From Micavibrio sp. UBA1850 (GTDB taxonomy: Bacteria; Pseudomonadota; Alphaproteobacteria; Micavibrionales; Micavibrionaceae): a DNA stretch of 51,726 nt. A program made the translations under genes and the position numbers. The DNA is taken from contig DDIM01000016.1 in the NCBI GenBank assembly GCA_002338525.1, positions 124,418 through 176,143 of the forward strand, given 5' to 3'. The notes beneath the pieces were generated by a model. It was given only the letters and a program-made list of their open reading frames with translations. It was not told the DNA's origin and did no database searches. Positions within the stretch are counted from its first letter, which is position 1, and each line of letters begins with the position of its first letter. Below are positions 44,701 through 51,726 of this stretch, piece after piece.

Positions 44701-45242
44701 ATCTTGATTTGGTAAATATCGTGATGCAAAAATCATCAACACGTGAAAAAGTTGCCGGTGTGTTGATTAAGAAACAAGTAAAGGTTTCTGCAAAATCAGG
44801 TAACAAATATGCGTTTTTGCAAATATCAGACCCCACAGGGGTTTATGAAGCTATGGCGTTTTCGGATACAATTGCCGCCGCAGGTAATTTGTTAGAAGTG
44901 GGGCGCTCCTTGTTATTTACAATTGATGCAGAGCAAAAAGAAGATCAAATGCGATTGCTCGTTCAAGATGTACTGCCCATGGAAGAAAATCTGGATCAAA
45001 AGATATCAGAGGTTCGTCTCGTGATGTCTGATACGAAGCACATTCAGGCCATATCAGATATTTTAGCTGGACAAGACACCGCAAGCGGTCGTTCAAACGT
45101 CTTTATATGCTTTGATATTAATAGTCCCGAAACAGGGCATAAGCATATAGAAATGAAGCTTCCGAAATTTTATGACTTTACGCAGGATATTCGTCGCGCA
45201 CTTTATAAAATTGAATCGGTACAAGCCATTAATGAACTGTAG
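41781..45242 (+). CDS. dnaE: DNA polymerase III alpha subunit
   Basis: DnaE is the replicative polymerase subunit. The 1153-residue product has the N-terminal PHP domain (HLHVHSAYS at 12-20). The polymerase core shows GPGRGSGAGSVVAWAL and the catalytic Asp pair in PDFDVDF (about 404 and 406, corresponding to Asp401 and Asp403 of E. coli). Finger motifs and YGFNKSHAAAYALIAYWTAWLKANHP (in pieces) follow, then a helix-hairpin-helix region and a C-terminal OB domain. The ribosome binding site is weak (AAAGTG). The gene follows the lol cluster in the common alphaproteobacterial order, here after two inserted minus-strand genes. Confidence 0.97.
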   Translation: MSQTPTDHRFIHLHVHSAYSLAEGAIKIKDLIKTCKNNNLPAVAVTDTNNMYGAMELCSEAMKAGVQPILGVQANIDQNGEQLVLLVQSEQGYRNICRLLSDAYMDENSGQGVNIEFNQLKQFGAGLICLTGGVAGGVGQRLLHGQNNEAKKYLNALKDIFGDRLYIELQRHGLADEDKIEADLIDLAYSENVALVATNNAYFAKRSMHEAHDALLCIADGRYVTEEDRRKETQEHFFKTPEEMCNIFADIPEAIENTLHIAKRCSYVLKKVDPILPPFDTEGGRTETEELRAQSEAGLTWRIENFVFTDDHDDEKRAEIRKEYFDRLEYELGIIEGMGFPGYFLIVSDFIKWSKEQNIPVGPGRGSGAGSVVAWALKITDLDPLELNLLFERFLNPERVSMPDFDVDFCQDRRDEVIRYVQDKYGHDRVAQIITFGKLQARAVVRDVGRVLQVPYPVVDRIAKMIPNNPANPMTLEEALEADQDLRNVRHTDDTHDKLITIALQLEGLYRHASTHAAGLVIGDRPLNELLPLYRDPRSSMPVTQYNMKYVEDTGLIKFDFLGLKTMTVVQKSVELLKDKGVDLDILYTELDDKKTYDLLSTGKSTGVFQLESTGMKDVLRKLKPNRFEDIIALVSLYRPGPMDNIPTYISIKEGKQEPDYMHPLLQPVIEETFGIMIYQEQVMQAAQVLGGYTLGGADLLRRAMGKKIVEEMDRQRDKFVKGAKEINKVPEEQSNHIFDQIAKFAGYGFNKSHAAAYALIAYWTAWLKANHPVEFMTASMTLDLGNTDKLAIFKQELDLMGIDLLQPDINKSQVAFSVEGESVRYALAALKGVGENAMQLLVEEREKNGEYKSLDDFIKRIDSKILNKRQMERLAAAGAFECLVPKREHMYEAIEMVMGHGARLAEERETGQNSLFGGDDDSGIGGLPELPRKLQWDPLEKLSYEFEAVGFFLSAHPLDTKRDQFKRLKIKSYLDLVNIVMQKSSTREKVAGVLIKKQVKVSAKSGNKYAFLQISDPTGVYEAMAFSDTIAAAGNLLEVGRSLLFTIDAEQKEDQMRLLVQDVLPMEENLDQKISEVRLVMSDTKHIQAISDILAGQDTASGRSNVFICFDINSPETGHKHIEMKLPKFYDFTQDIRRALYKIESVQAINEL

Positions 45243-45265
45243 ACGTGAGACTGAAAAAGCCCTAT

Positions 45266-45286
45266 AACGTGAAGGGTATACACGTT
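45266..45286 (+). promoter_or_regulatory. Small hairpin before the Acg-like gene
   Basis: AACGTG (45266-45271) and CACGTT (45281-45286) pair over 6 bp with the loop AAGGGTATA. It sits after the dnaE stop and just before an alternative ATG at 45289, whose only Shine-Dalgarno (AAGGG) would be in the loop. Confidence 0.3.
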
Positions 45287-45318
45287 TAATGGCACGCAAG
45301 ATCCTAAGGGGGCATCAC

Positions 45319-46428
45319 ATGGCAAATATCCAAGCTTGGTCAGTTTCAGAATATGAGTTTCCACACGAAGGAACCGATCAAGAAAAACTTATATTTTGTT
45401 TGCGATATGCCATTTTAGCGCCCTCAGTTTACAATTCACAGCCATGGCAATTTGAAGTTAAAGGCAATGAGTGCCTGATCATGGCCGATCGACGCGTTGC
45501 GTTGTCTGTTATTGATCCTGATGACAGGTCTCTTGTGATTGCGTGTTCTGCTGCGCTTTTTAATTTGAAGCTTGCACTAAGTTATTTTGGCTATCACGAA
45601 AAAACAGAGCTCTACCCAGATACGAACAACGAAGACGTCCTTGCGAAAGTGACGATCGGCGATAAGATTAATAGTCAATCTGAAAACAAACAAACCAAAG
45701 CATTGTTTGGTGCTATGACTGATTTTGAAAAAAATCACGGTGCTTTTTTAGACAAGTCTGTGTCTGAAGAAGATGCACAAGATTTTAAAACTGCATGCTC
45801 AGCAGAGGGCGCGTGGCTGTATGTTTGCGATGACGAAGAAAAGTCTAGAGTTGTGAACATGCTTATTGAAGCTGATCGTATTCAGTGCATGAATAAGAAT
45901 TTCAGAAGAGAGCTTTGCCAGTGGACGGACAAGCGCCGAAAAGAAAGCCTTGACGGTATGCCCGAGTTTGGCGATACATTCTCAAATGTTATGAACCAAT
46001 TCACACCACATATCGTACGCCGTTTCGTTGGCGATGATAAAGAGGCTGTCACCGATAGCGATTTTGTAGCGGGCATTCCTTTGCTTGCTATTCTGGGGAC
46101 TGTATCAGGGGGCGCGAAGGAACGTGTGATGACGGGGCAGGCGTTCATGCGTTTATGCCTATTGGCACAGTCTAAGGGCTTGTCTATCTCAACACTTAAT
46201 CAGGTGTGTGAAGTGCCAGAAATGCGCCTTCGCTTGCATGATGAAATTAACCAGCAGGGACGTGCGCATATCATCTTGCGTATAGGCTATGGTGGCAAAA
46301 TCAAACACACGGCACGCCGACCATTGACAGAATGTTTGAAGGTTGCTGGAAAGCCTTTTGTCGAGGTGTCAGCAAAAGAAAAGGTCGCCTCCATTCCGAA
46401 AAAGAAAAAGTTCTGGCCTTTTGGCTAA
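45319..46428 (+). CDS. Acg-family nitroreductase-like protein
   Basis: The product is related to the Acg family of FMN-binding, nitroreductase-fold proteins (named after a Mycobacterium gene), known as two fused nitroreductase-like halves. Visible landmarks are RYAILAPSVYNSQPWQFEV near residues 30-50, the DPDDRSLVIACSAALFNLKLALSYFGYH segment (in pieces), and a C-terminal QAFMRLCLLAQSKGLSISTLNQ. The physiological substrate of such proteins is mostly unknown. An in-frame ATG at 45289 adds 10 residues, but AAGGGGG 7 nt before 45319 favours the later start (369 residues). It stands between dnaE and the rpsB operon. Confidence 0.8.
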   Translation: MANIQAWSVSEYEFPHEGTDQEKLIFCLRYAILAPSVYNSQPWQFEVKGNECLIMADRRVALSVIDPDDRSLVIACSAALFNLKLALSYFGYHEKTELYPDTNNEDVLAKVTIGDKINSQSENKQTKALFGAMTDFEKNHGAFLDKSVSEEDAQDFKTACSAEGAWLYVCDDEEKSRVVNMLIEADRIQCMNKNFRRELCQWTDKRRKESLDGMPEFGDTFSNVMNQFTPHIVRRFVGDDKEAVTDSDFVAGIPLLAILGTVSGGAKERVMTGQAFMRLCLLAQSKGLSISTLNQVCEVPEMRLRLHDEINQQGRAHIILRIGYGGKIKHTARRPLTECLKVAGKPFVEVSAKEKVASIPKKKKFWPFG

Positions 46429-46455
46429 AAATACGTCGTTTTTTCAAGTTTTTTC

Positions 46456-46484
46456 TTGCGATAGCCCCCTATATTCTGCTATAT
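46456..46484 (+). promoter_or_regulatory. Probable rpsB promoter
   Basis: TTGCGA (46456-46461) and CTATAT (46479-46484) are separated by 17 bp. Transcription from here would give an rpsB leader of about 125 nt. Confidence 0.5.
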
Positions 46485-46528
46485 CCGCATCAAATGTTCG
46501 TTGTGAGCATTAATAAACATACAGATCG

Positions 46529-46604
46529 GGCTGATTCTTGTTTTCACAATTGTCGGCCATCCAGTCCTAAAATTAGGCATTACGATTTGTAGAGGCATAA
46601 CTGG
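46529..46604 (+). promoter_or_regulatory. Structured leader of rpsB-tsf (candidate S2 autoregulatory site)
   Basis: Hairpin one: GGCTGA (46529-46534) pairs with TCGGCC (46553-46558), and inside it TTGT (46538-46541) pairs with ACAA (46546-46549), with a symmetric 3x3 internal loop. Hairpin two: CCAGT (46561-46565) pairs with ACTGG (46600-46604) and encloses CCTAA-AA-TTAGG (46566-46577). The second structure ends right at the ribosome binding site AAAAGG. In enterobacteria ribosomal protein S2 represses its own leader; here the same is inferred from position and folding only. Confidence 0.45.
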
Positions 46605-46618
46605 AAAAGGAAAATATT

Positions 46619-47440
46619 ATGGCTAAACCTCAATTTACTATGCGCGACCTTCTAGAAGCAGGTGTACACTTTGGTCACCGTGCACGTCGTTGGAACCCAA
46701 AAATGCGTCAATACATCTTCGGTGTAAGAAATGGCGTTCACATCATCGATCTTCAACAAACAGTTCCTGCTATGAACGAAGCTTTGAAAGTTCTTCGCAC
46801 TACAGCATCTAAAGGCGGACGTATTTTGTTTGTTGGTACAAAAAGACAAGCACAAGAAAAAGTAGCAGATGCAGCAGCGCGCTCTGGCCAGTTCTACGTA
46901 AACCACCGTTGGTTGGGTGGAATGCTTACAAACTGGAAAACAATTTCTAAATCAATCGCTCGTTTGAAAGAGTTGGAAAACATTTTGGATGGAGAAACAT
47001 CAACACGTTCTAAAAAAGAACTTTTGATGCTAGACCGCGAGCGCGCAAAGCTTGAGCAAGCAATTGGCGGTATCCGTAACATGGGTGGCGCACCTGATGT
47101 TGTTGTTGTTATCGACACAAACAAAGAAGATATTGCAATTAAAGAAGCGAAAACATTGGGTATTCCAGTAATTGGTGTAATTGACAGTAACTCTAACCCA
47201 GATGATATTGATTACCCAATTCCAGGTAACGACGATGCGATCCGCGCAATTGAGCTTTACTGTGATCTTGCCGTATCAAGCATCCTTGATGGTGTTAAAG
47301 AGCAATTGTCAAAATCAAATGTTGATATGGGCGAAGCTGAAAACGTGGACGTTAAAGTTCCTAATGCTAAAAAAGCTGATGAAAAGTCAGAAGCTGACGA
47401 AAAAGCAGCGCCGAAAGCTAAAAAAGCAGCAACTGCTTAA
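46619..47440 (+). CDS. rpsB: 30S ribosomal protein S2
   Basis: S2 is a late-assembling protein of the small ribosomal subunit. The 273-residue product has the typical start MAKPQFTMRDLLEAGVHFGH, the FVGTKRQAQE and YVNHRWLGGMLTNWKT segments, and DAIRAIELYCDLA near the end of the core. A C-terminal tail of about 35 residues is rich in Lys, Ala and acidic residues, as in other alphaproteobacteria. It heads the rpsB-tsf unit. Confidence 0.97.
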   Translation: MAKPQFTMRDLLEAGVHFGHRARRWNPKMRQYIFGVRNGVHIIDLQQTVPAMNEALKVLRTTASKGGRILFVGTKRQAQEKVADAAARSGQFYVNHRWLGGMLTNWKTISKSIARLKELENILDGETSTRSKKELLMLDRERAKLEQAIGGIRNMGGAPDVVVVIDTNKEDIAIKEAKTLGIPVIGVIDSNSNPDDIDYPIPGNDDAIRAIELYCDLAVSSILDGVKEQLSKSNVDMGEAENVDVKVPNAKKADEKSEADEKAAPKAKKAATA

Positions 47441-47461
47441 TGAGCAGAATTTAATAATTGT

Positions 47462-47489
47462 CAACGACGGGTTTAACCGTCGTTGCTTT
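47462..47489 (+). terminator. Hairpin between rpsB and tsf
   Basis: CAACGACGG (47462-47470) pairs with CCGTCGTTG (47477-47485) around a 6-nt loop, followed by CTTTT. With only four T it is probably a partial terminator (attenuator) that makes S2 more abundant than EF-Ts on the shared transcript, or an RNA-processing site. Confidence 0.65.
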
Positions 47490-47537
47490 TAAGATTAATT
47501 TTAAAATTAAATAACCATTTAATATAAAGGACATGAG

Positions 47538-48464
47538 ATGACACAAATTACAGCATCAATGGTAAAAGACCTTCGCGAAAAAACAGGCGCAGGTATGATG
47601 GACGCAAAAAAAGCGCTTACAGAAAACGGTGGTGACATCGAAGCAGCGATTGACTGGTTGCGTACAAAAGGTTTGGCAAAAGCCGCTAAAAAATCTGGCC
47701 GTACTGCGGCTGAAGGTTTGGTTGCGATTGCAACAAATGACAACGGCACAACAGCGGCTGTTATTGAATTGAACTCTGAGACAGATTTCGTTGCCCGTAA
47801 TGAGCAGTTCCAAACATTCACACGCAAAGTTGCTGCAACAGCTATTGACGCAACTGACGAAGCGGAACTTAAAAACAAAGAAATCGAAGGCAAGTCTATC
47901 GAGCAGAACTTGACTGATATGATTGCGACTATCGGTGAGAATATGTCACTACGTCGTATGAACAAAATGACAGTAAGCAATGGTATCGTTGCAAGCTACA
48001 TCCACAATGCAGTGGCTGAAAACCTTGGTAAAATTGGTGTTCTTGTAGCCCTAGAATCAGATGCAGATGCTGAAAAGCTTCAAGAGCTAGGCCGTCAGAT
48101 TGCTATGCACGTTGCTGCGGTAAATCCACAGTTCCTTGACCAGTCAAGCGTTGACCCAGAAGCACTAGAACGTGAGCGTAACGTTTTGATCGAACAAGCT
48201 CGTGAAAGCGGCAAGCCTGACAACATCATTGAAAAAATGATTGAAGGCCGTATCCGTAAATATTACGAAGAAGTATGTTTAATGGATCAAACATTCATCA
48301 TGGATGGCGAGTCAAAAATTTCTGATGTTGTTGCAAATGCATCAAAAGAACTTGGCACAGACGTAAAACTTACAGGTTACACACGTTTCGCTTTGGGTGA
48401 AGGTATCGAAAAAGAAGAAGAAGACTTTGCTGCTGAAGTTGCTAAAACTGCAGCGTCTGCCTAA
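47538..48464 (+). CDS. tsf: Translation elongation factor Ts
   Basis: EF-Ts is the nucleotide exchange factor that restores EF-Tu to the GTP form. The 308-residue product has the N-terminal UBA-like domain (ASMVKDLREKTGAGMMDAKKAL), the ELNSETDFVARNEQF core contact region, and the late CLMDQTFIMD motif. It follows rpsB after a 97-bp gap with an attenuator-like hairpin and ends at a strong terminator. Confidence 0.97.
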   Translation: MTQITASMVKDLREKTGAGMMDAKKALTENGGDIEAAIDWLRTKGLAKAAKKSGRTAAEGLVAIATNDNGTTAAVIELNSETDFVARNEQFQTFTRKVAATAIDATDEAELKNKEIEGKSIEQNLTDMIATIGENMSLRRMNKMTVSNGIVASYIHNAVAENLGKIGVLVALESDADAEKLQELGRQIAMHVAAVNPQFLDQSSVDPEALERERNVLIEQARESGKPDNIIEKMIEGRIRKYYEEVCLMDQTFIMDGESKISDVVANASKELGTDVKLTGYTRFALGEGIEKEEEDFAAEVAKTAASA

Positions 48465-48495
48465 ATCTTCATCTGTATATTATTCAAATAATTTG

Positions 48496-48527
48496 AACAG
48501 CCGCATTGAATTCTCATGCGGCTGTTT
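48496..48527 (+). terminator. Terminator after tsf
   Basis: AACAGCCGCAT (48496-48506) pairs perfectly over 11 bp with ATGCGGCTGTT (48516-48526) around a 9-nt loop, followed by T and G. The stem is strong though the T run is short. Confidence 0.75.
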
Positions 48528-48586
48528 GTACAGTAGGGCAATATTTCTTTGCGCGTAACAATACAATGAAGACAAAAGAGGGCACC

Positions 48587-49327
48587 ATGACAAATACAGC
48601 GTTTGCACCAAGTACAAAGCCACTTTACGGGCGTATCCTGTTTAAGATATCTGGCGAAGCCCTAATGGGCCCAAACGAATTTGGTCTTGATCCTGAAACG
48701 GTTGATCGTATTGCACGTGATATCAAGGATGTTGTGGACGCAGGTATTCAGGTTTGTGTGACAGTTGGGGCTGGAAATATCTTCCGCGGTGTGTCTGGTG
48801 CTGCCAATGGTATGGATCGTACAACGGCCGACCATATGGGTATGCTAGGGATTGTGATTAATGCCTTGGCACTTCAAAATGCTTTGGAAAATATTGATGT
48901 CGATAGTCGCGTACAATCAGCCATTCGTATGGATGAAATATGCGAGCCTTACATTCGTCGTCGTGCCATGCGCCACATGGATAAGGGCCGTGTTGTTATT
49001 TTTGCGGCGGGCACAGGAAACCCATATTTCACATCAGATACTGCGGCAACACTTCGTGCATCTGAGATGAATTGTGATTTGATTGCCAAGGGAACGAAGG
49101 TTAACGGTATTTATACGGCTGATCCTATGAAGGATAAAAATGCTACGAAATACGACACAATCAGCTACATGGATGTTTTGACAAAAGACCTCCGTGTAAT
49201 GGATGCAACGGCAATATCGTTGGCAAGAGAAAATAATATTCCGATTATGGTATTTTCAATTCGCGAAAAACAAAATTTTGTTAAAGTCCTTCATGGTGAA
49301 GGCGATTATACAATTGTAAAAGATTAA
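48587..49327 (+). CDS. pyrH: UMP kinase
   Basis: PyrH converts UMP to UDP as a hexamer of the amino-acid-kinase fold. The product has FKISGEALMG near the N terminus, VGAGNIFRG, the DHMGMLGIVINALALQ segment, GTGNPYFTSDTAA and TKVNGIYTADP. The frame is open back to 48506, but GAGGG 6 nt before the ATG at 48587 makes that the likely start (246 residues), and the upstream part would overlap the tsf terminator. Confidence 0.95.
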   Translation: MTNTAFAPSTKPLYGRILFKISGEALMGPNEFGLDPETVDRIARDIKDVVDAGIQVCVTVGAGNIFRGVSGAANGMDRTTADHMGMLGIVINALALQNALENIDVDSRVQSAIRMDEICEPYIRRRAMRHMDKGRVVIFAAGTGNPYFTSDTAATLRASEMNCDLIAKGTKVNGIYTADPMKDKNATKYDTISYMDVLTKDLRVMDATAISLARENNIPIMVFSIREKQNFVKVLHGEGDYTIVKD

Positions 49328-49357
49328 ATGGAATAAGATCCAAAGGAGTAAATGCTT

Positions 49358-49912
49358 ATGAGTTATAATGAAGCTGATTTAAAAAGACGTATGGATGGTG
49401 CGCTTGAAAGTTTTAACAGAGATGTGACAGGCCTACGCACAGGTCGTGCATCTACATCAATGCTTGAGCCTGTAGTTGTTGATGTATACGGAAGCAAAAT
49501 GCCGTTGAACCAAGTGGGTACGATTAGTGCTCCAGAGGCTCGTTTATTGACTGTACAGGTTTGGGACATGTCAGTTGCGCCAAGCGTAGACAAAGCTATC
49601 CGTGATTCAAATCTTGGGCTAAACCCACAAACAGAAGGCGCAATGATCCGCGTGCCAATTCCTGAGCTAAATGAAGAGCGACGTAATGATCTTGTGAAGG
49701 TTGCACGTGGCTACGCAGAACAGGGACGTATAGCTGTGCGTAATGTGCGTCGTGATGGTATGGAGTCATTGAAAAAGATGGAAAAAGACGGCGAGATTTC
49801 AGAAGATGATTTGAAGCGTATGTCTGATGACGTTCAAAAATTGACAGATGCAAAGATCAAAGAAATTGATGATCGCTTAGCTGAAAAAGAAAAAGATATT
49901 ACAACGATATAA
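49358..49912 (+). CDS. frr: Ribosome recycling factor
   Basis: RRF splits the post-termination ribosome together with EF-G. The product has LRTGRASTSMLEPVVVDVYGS near residue 30 and VPIPELNEERRNDLVKVARGYAE (in pieces) in the second half, and a three-helix bundle with a small beta domain. AAGGAG at 49343-49348 is 9 nt before the ATG at 49358 but only 3 nt before the ATG at 49352, so the later start (184 residues) is preferred. Confidence 0.95.
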   Translation: MSYNEADLKRRMDGALESFNRDVTGLRTGRASTSMLEPVVVDVYGSKMPLNQVGTISAPEARLLTVQVWDMSVAPSVDKAIRDSNLGLNPQTEGAMIRVPIPELNEERRNDLVKVARGYAEQGRIAVRNVRRDGMESLKKMEKDGEISEDDLKRMSDDVQKLTDAKIKEIDDRLAEKEKDITTI

Positions 49913-49939
49913 TAAATATTGTTGAAGTAATTTGTTAGT

Positions 49940-50680
49940 ATGTCAGACACTGAAATAGCACACGAAACCATCAATCACATTGCCATCATAATGGATGGCA
50001 ATGGCCGATGGGCTAAATCTCGTGGATTGCCGAGAACGGCTGGACACAAGCAAGGTGTCGAGGCTGCGCGCCGTGCCGTGCGTGCGGCAGGGGATTTGAA
50101 TATTCCTTACCTAACATTGTTTGGGTTTTCGACAGAAAATTGGAGCCGCCCGCAAGAAGAGGTTAATGACCTTATGGGGTTGCTTCGTTACTACCTTAAA
50201 TCCGAAACTGCAGACCTGCATAAAAATGGCGTTAAGCTTCAAGTCATTGGTCATAGGGCTGCTCTTGCCGCAGACATCGTTAAAATGATTGATAATGCGG
50301 AAAAACTAACAAAGGACAATACGAATTTAACGGTTTGTATCGCGCTCAATTATGGTGGACGCCAAGAGATTTTGCATGCTGCAAAACGTTTGGTCGAAGA
50401 TCAGGTTGCAAAGGGTCAGCCCCTCAGCCAAGATGAAATTGAAGAGGCTTTTTCAAGTCGTTTAATGACAACAGAAATTCCTGATCCTGATATTTTGATC
50501 CGCACCAGTGGCGAACAAAGAATTAGTAATTTTTTATTGTGGCAATGTGCGTACACAGAGTTCGTGTTTATGGACACGCTATGGCCTGACTTTACTAAAG
50601 ATGATCTAGACCGCGCAGTTAAAGAGTTTTCTTTGCGTGACCGTCGTTTTGGTGGCGTAAAAAGCAAAAATAGCAGGTGA
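49940..50680 (+). CDS. uppS: Undecaprenyl diphosphate synthase
   Basis: UppS adds isoprene units to farnesyl diphosphate to make the C55 lipid carrier for peptidoglycan and O-antigen. The 246-residue product has the catalytic Asp19 in IIMDGNGRWA, TAGHKQGVEA, LFGFSTENWSRP, and the C-terminal IPDPDILIRTSGEQRISNFLLWQ region (in pieces). It uses isoprenoid units from the MEP pathway encoded in the same window (ispDF, ispE, dxr). Confidence 0.96.
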   Translation: MSDTEIAHETINHIAIIMDGNGRWAKSRGLPRTAGHKQGVEAARRAVRAAGDLNIPYLTLFGFSTENWSRPQEEVNDLMGLLRYYLKSETADLHKNGVKLQVIGHRAALAADIVKMIDNAEKLTKDNTNLTVCIALNYGGRQEILHAAKRLVEDQVAKGQPLSQDEIEEAFSSRLMTTEIPDPDILIRTSGEQRISNFLLWQCAYTEFVFMDTLWPDFTKDDLDRAVKEFSLRDRRFGGVKSKNSR

Positions 50681-50690
50681 AAATAAGTAA

Positions 50691-51338
50691 ATGTTGGTTA
50701 TGTCAGATAATCTGAAAAAAAGAATGCTTACAGTGATGATAGGCGTTCCCATCATTGTGCTTGATTTGTACGTTGGTGGCATCGTTTTAAAAATAACGCT
50801 TGGCGCTTTATTAGCGGTCGCTTTATTTGAATGGTTTTCGATGAGTAAAAAAGCTCCAAAAAGACCTCGTTTTCTATCTTTACTCGGTTTCGTTTATATC
50901 ACGGCAGGCATCGTCTCCCTGTATTGGTTGGGGGAGTATGGATTTTGGCCCATTATGACGCTGCTGCTTTGTATTTGGGCAAGTGATACATGTGCCTATG
51001 TTACAGGCAAATCATTCAAAGGGCCTAAAATGAGCCCAACAATTAGTCCCAACAAAACATGGTCAGGTTATATAGGCGCGTTGCTAGGGCCTGTAATTGT
51101 ACTGGCTGTGGGGCCTCAAAATTATGAGTTTTCGACATATGCGCTTTTTGGGATTGTGATTGGTTTGGTTGGGCAATCAGGTGATTTGATGGTGTCTGCC
51201 ATGAAACGCCACGTGAAAGTTAAAGACACAGGTAAGCTGTTTCCGGGACACGGCGGTGTGCTTGATCGCATTGATGCGCTATTATTAGCCGCGCCCGTAT
51301 TTTTGGCCTTTGCTGAGGCGCGAATGGATTTAATATAA
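50691..51338 (+). CDS. cdsA: Phosphatidate cytidylyltransferase
   Basis: CdsA makes CDP-diacylglycerol from phosphatidate and CTP for phospholipid synthesis in the inner membrane. The C-terminal family signature is complete: SAMKRHVKVKDTG followed by LFPGHGGVLDRID. At 215 residues it is shorter than the usual 260-285; the N-terminal part has fewer membrane helices, so it may be a compact form. An ATG at 50700 is an alternative start. It lies between uppS and dxr in the usual order. Confidence 0.93.
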   Translation: MLVMSDNLKKRMLTVMIGVPIIVLDLYVGGIVLKITLGALLAVALFEWFSMSKKAPKRPRFLSLLGFVYITAGIVSLYWLGEYGFWPIMTLLLCIWASDTCAYVTGKSFKGPKMSPTISPNKTWSGYIGALLGPVIVLAVGPQNYEFSTYALFGIVIGLVGQSGDLMVSAMKRHVKVKDTGKLFPGHGGVLDRIDALLLAAPVFLAFAEARMDLI

Positions 51339-51726
51339 TGGGGATGAACAAAAAAACGGTATCTGTTTTTGGGTCAACAGGCTCGGTTGGACGTAGCACG
51401 GTTGAACTGCTGGCGCACCATAAAAATAAATACAGCGTTGAGGTTTTGACGGCAAACACAGATGCGCATACGCTTGCCGAACAAGCCAAGCGTCTTAATG
51501 CGCAATACGCGGTAATTGCAGATGAGGCAAAGCTCGACGAATTAAAATCTTATCTATCTAATACAAATATAAAATGTATGGGCGGGCGCGCGGCACTTGT
51601 TGAAATGGCGTCTCATGATGTTGACTGGGTGATGATGGCAATTGTAGGCATGGCAGGGCTACAGCCCATTTTTAATGCCCTTAAAAATGGTAAATATGTT
51701 GCCATTGCAAATAAAGAGCCTTTGGT
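51338..51726 (+). CDS. dxr: 1-deoxy-D-xylulose 5-phosphate reductoisomerase, 5' part
   Basis: Dxr makes 2-C-methyl-D-erythritol 4-phosphate from DXP with NADPH, the first committed step of the MEP pathway. The visible 129 residues start with the NADPH-binding SVFGSTGSVGRSTVELL and end in the conserved AIANKE motif; the rest lies beyond the window. The start overlaps the cdsA stop (TAATG); an ATG two codons later (51344) is equally possible. Confidence 0.95.
   Translation, partial: MGMNKKTVSVFGSTGSVGRSTVELLAHHKNKYSVEVLTANTDAHTLAEQAKRLNAQYAVIADEAKLDELKSYLSNTNIKCMGGRAALVEMASHDVDWVMMAIVGMAGLQPIFNALKNGKYVAIANKEPL

Noticed and set aside
1..51726. CRISPR arrays, insertion sequences, prophage or restriction-defence genes
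   Set aside because: No regularly spaced repeats, transposase, integrase, phage structural or nuclease-methylase genes were seen on either strand.

Overview
The window reads as a chromosomal segment of an alphaproteobacterium with fairly low G+C by eye. The evidence is gene content and order: a fused ispDF gene, short-form prolyl-tRNA synthetase, a DUF1467 protein, and the run nuoA-N / birA / coaX / rnj / DUF1467 / proS / lolC / lolD / dnaE, followed by rpsB-tsf-pyrH-frr-uppS-cdsA-dxr. The tRNA-His gene keeps an encoded G-1 opposite C73. This argues against the Rhizobiales/Rhodobacterales/Caulobacterales group, which is reported to have lost that feature, so a deeper-branching lineage is likely. 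No 16S or marker phylogeny was possible, so the order is not assigned. No CRISPR array, insertion sequence, prophage or rRNA gene is visible.

Positions 1-8400 are the most lineage-specific part. They hold the end of a coiled-coil protein, three lipoprotein genes on the minus strand (two are paralogues, one is histidine-rich), parE, an exported protein that seems to contain two copies of one domain, and glnA without a neighbouring glnB. Positions 8600-17800 carry tRNA-His, tRNA-Leu, tig, clpP, lon (with no clpX between clpP and lon), the HU gene, tRNA-Val, ispDF, ispE, an unannotated 52-codon gene with a strong ribosome binding site, alanine dehydrogenase and tRNA-Asp.

Positions 17860-32931 are a complete 14-gene complex I operon, nuoA to nuoN, almost all genes abutting or overlapping. 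A MazG/PRA-PH-type nucleotide pyrophosphohydrolase gene sits between nuoG and nuoH. Upstream of nuoA lies a perfect 7-3-7 palindrome that resembles Fur and Irr (ICE) iron-responsive operators. The operon runs directly into birA, coaX and rnj, then DUF1467, an exported protein, proS and the lolCD lipoprotein-release transporter. Two minus-strand genes, a pilin-like single-pass protein and a divergent TsaE-like P-loop protein, separate lolD from dnaE.

Positions 41781-51726 hold dnaE, an Acg-family nitroreductase-like gene, and the translation/envelope block rpsB, tsf, pyrH, frr, uppS, cdsA and the start of dxr. The rpsB leader can fold into two hairpins next to its ribosome binding site, as expected for S2 autoregulation.

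The window is mostly conserved housekeeping DNA. The features most worth following up are the pyrophosphohydrolase within the nuo operon, the iron-box-like palindrome, the 52-codon gene plus the hairpin that hides the ald ribosome binding site, the paralogous lipoproteins, and the TsaE-like and pilin-like genes before dnaE. I do not see a clearly new multi-gene system.
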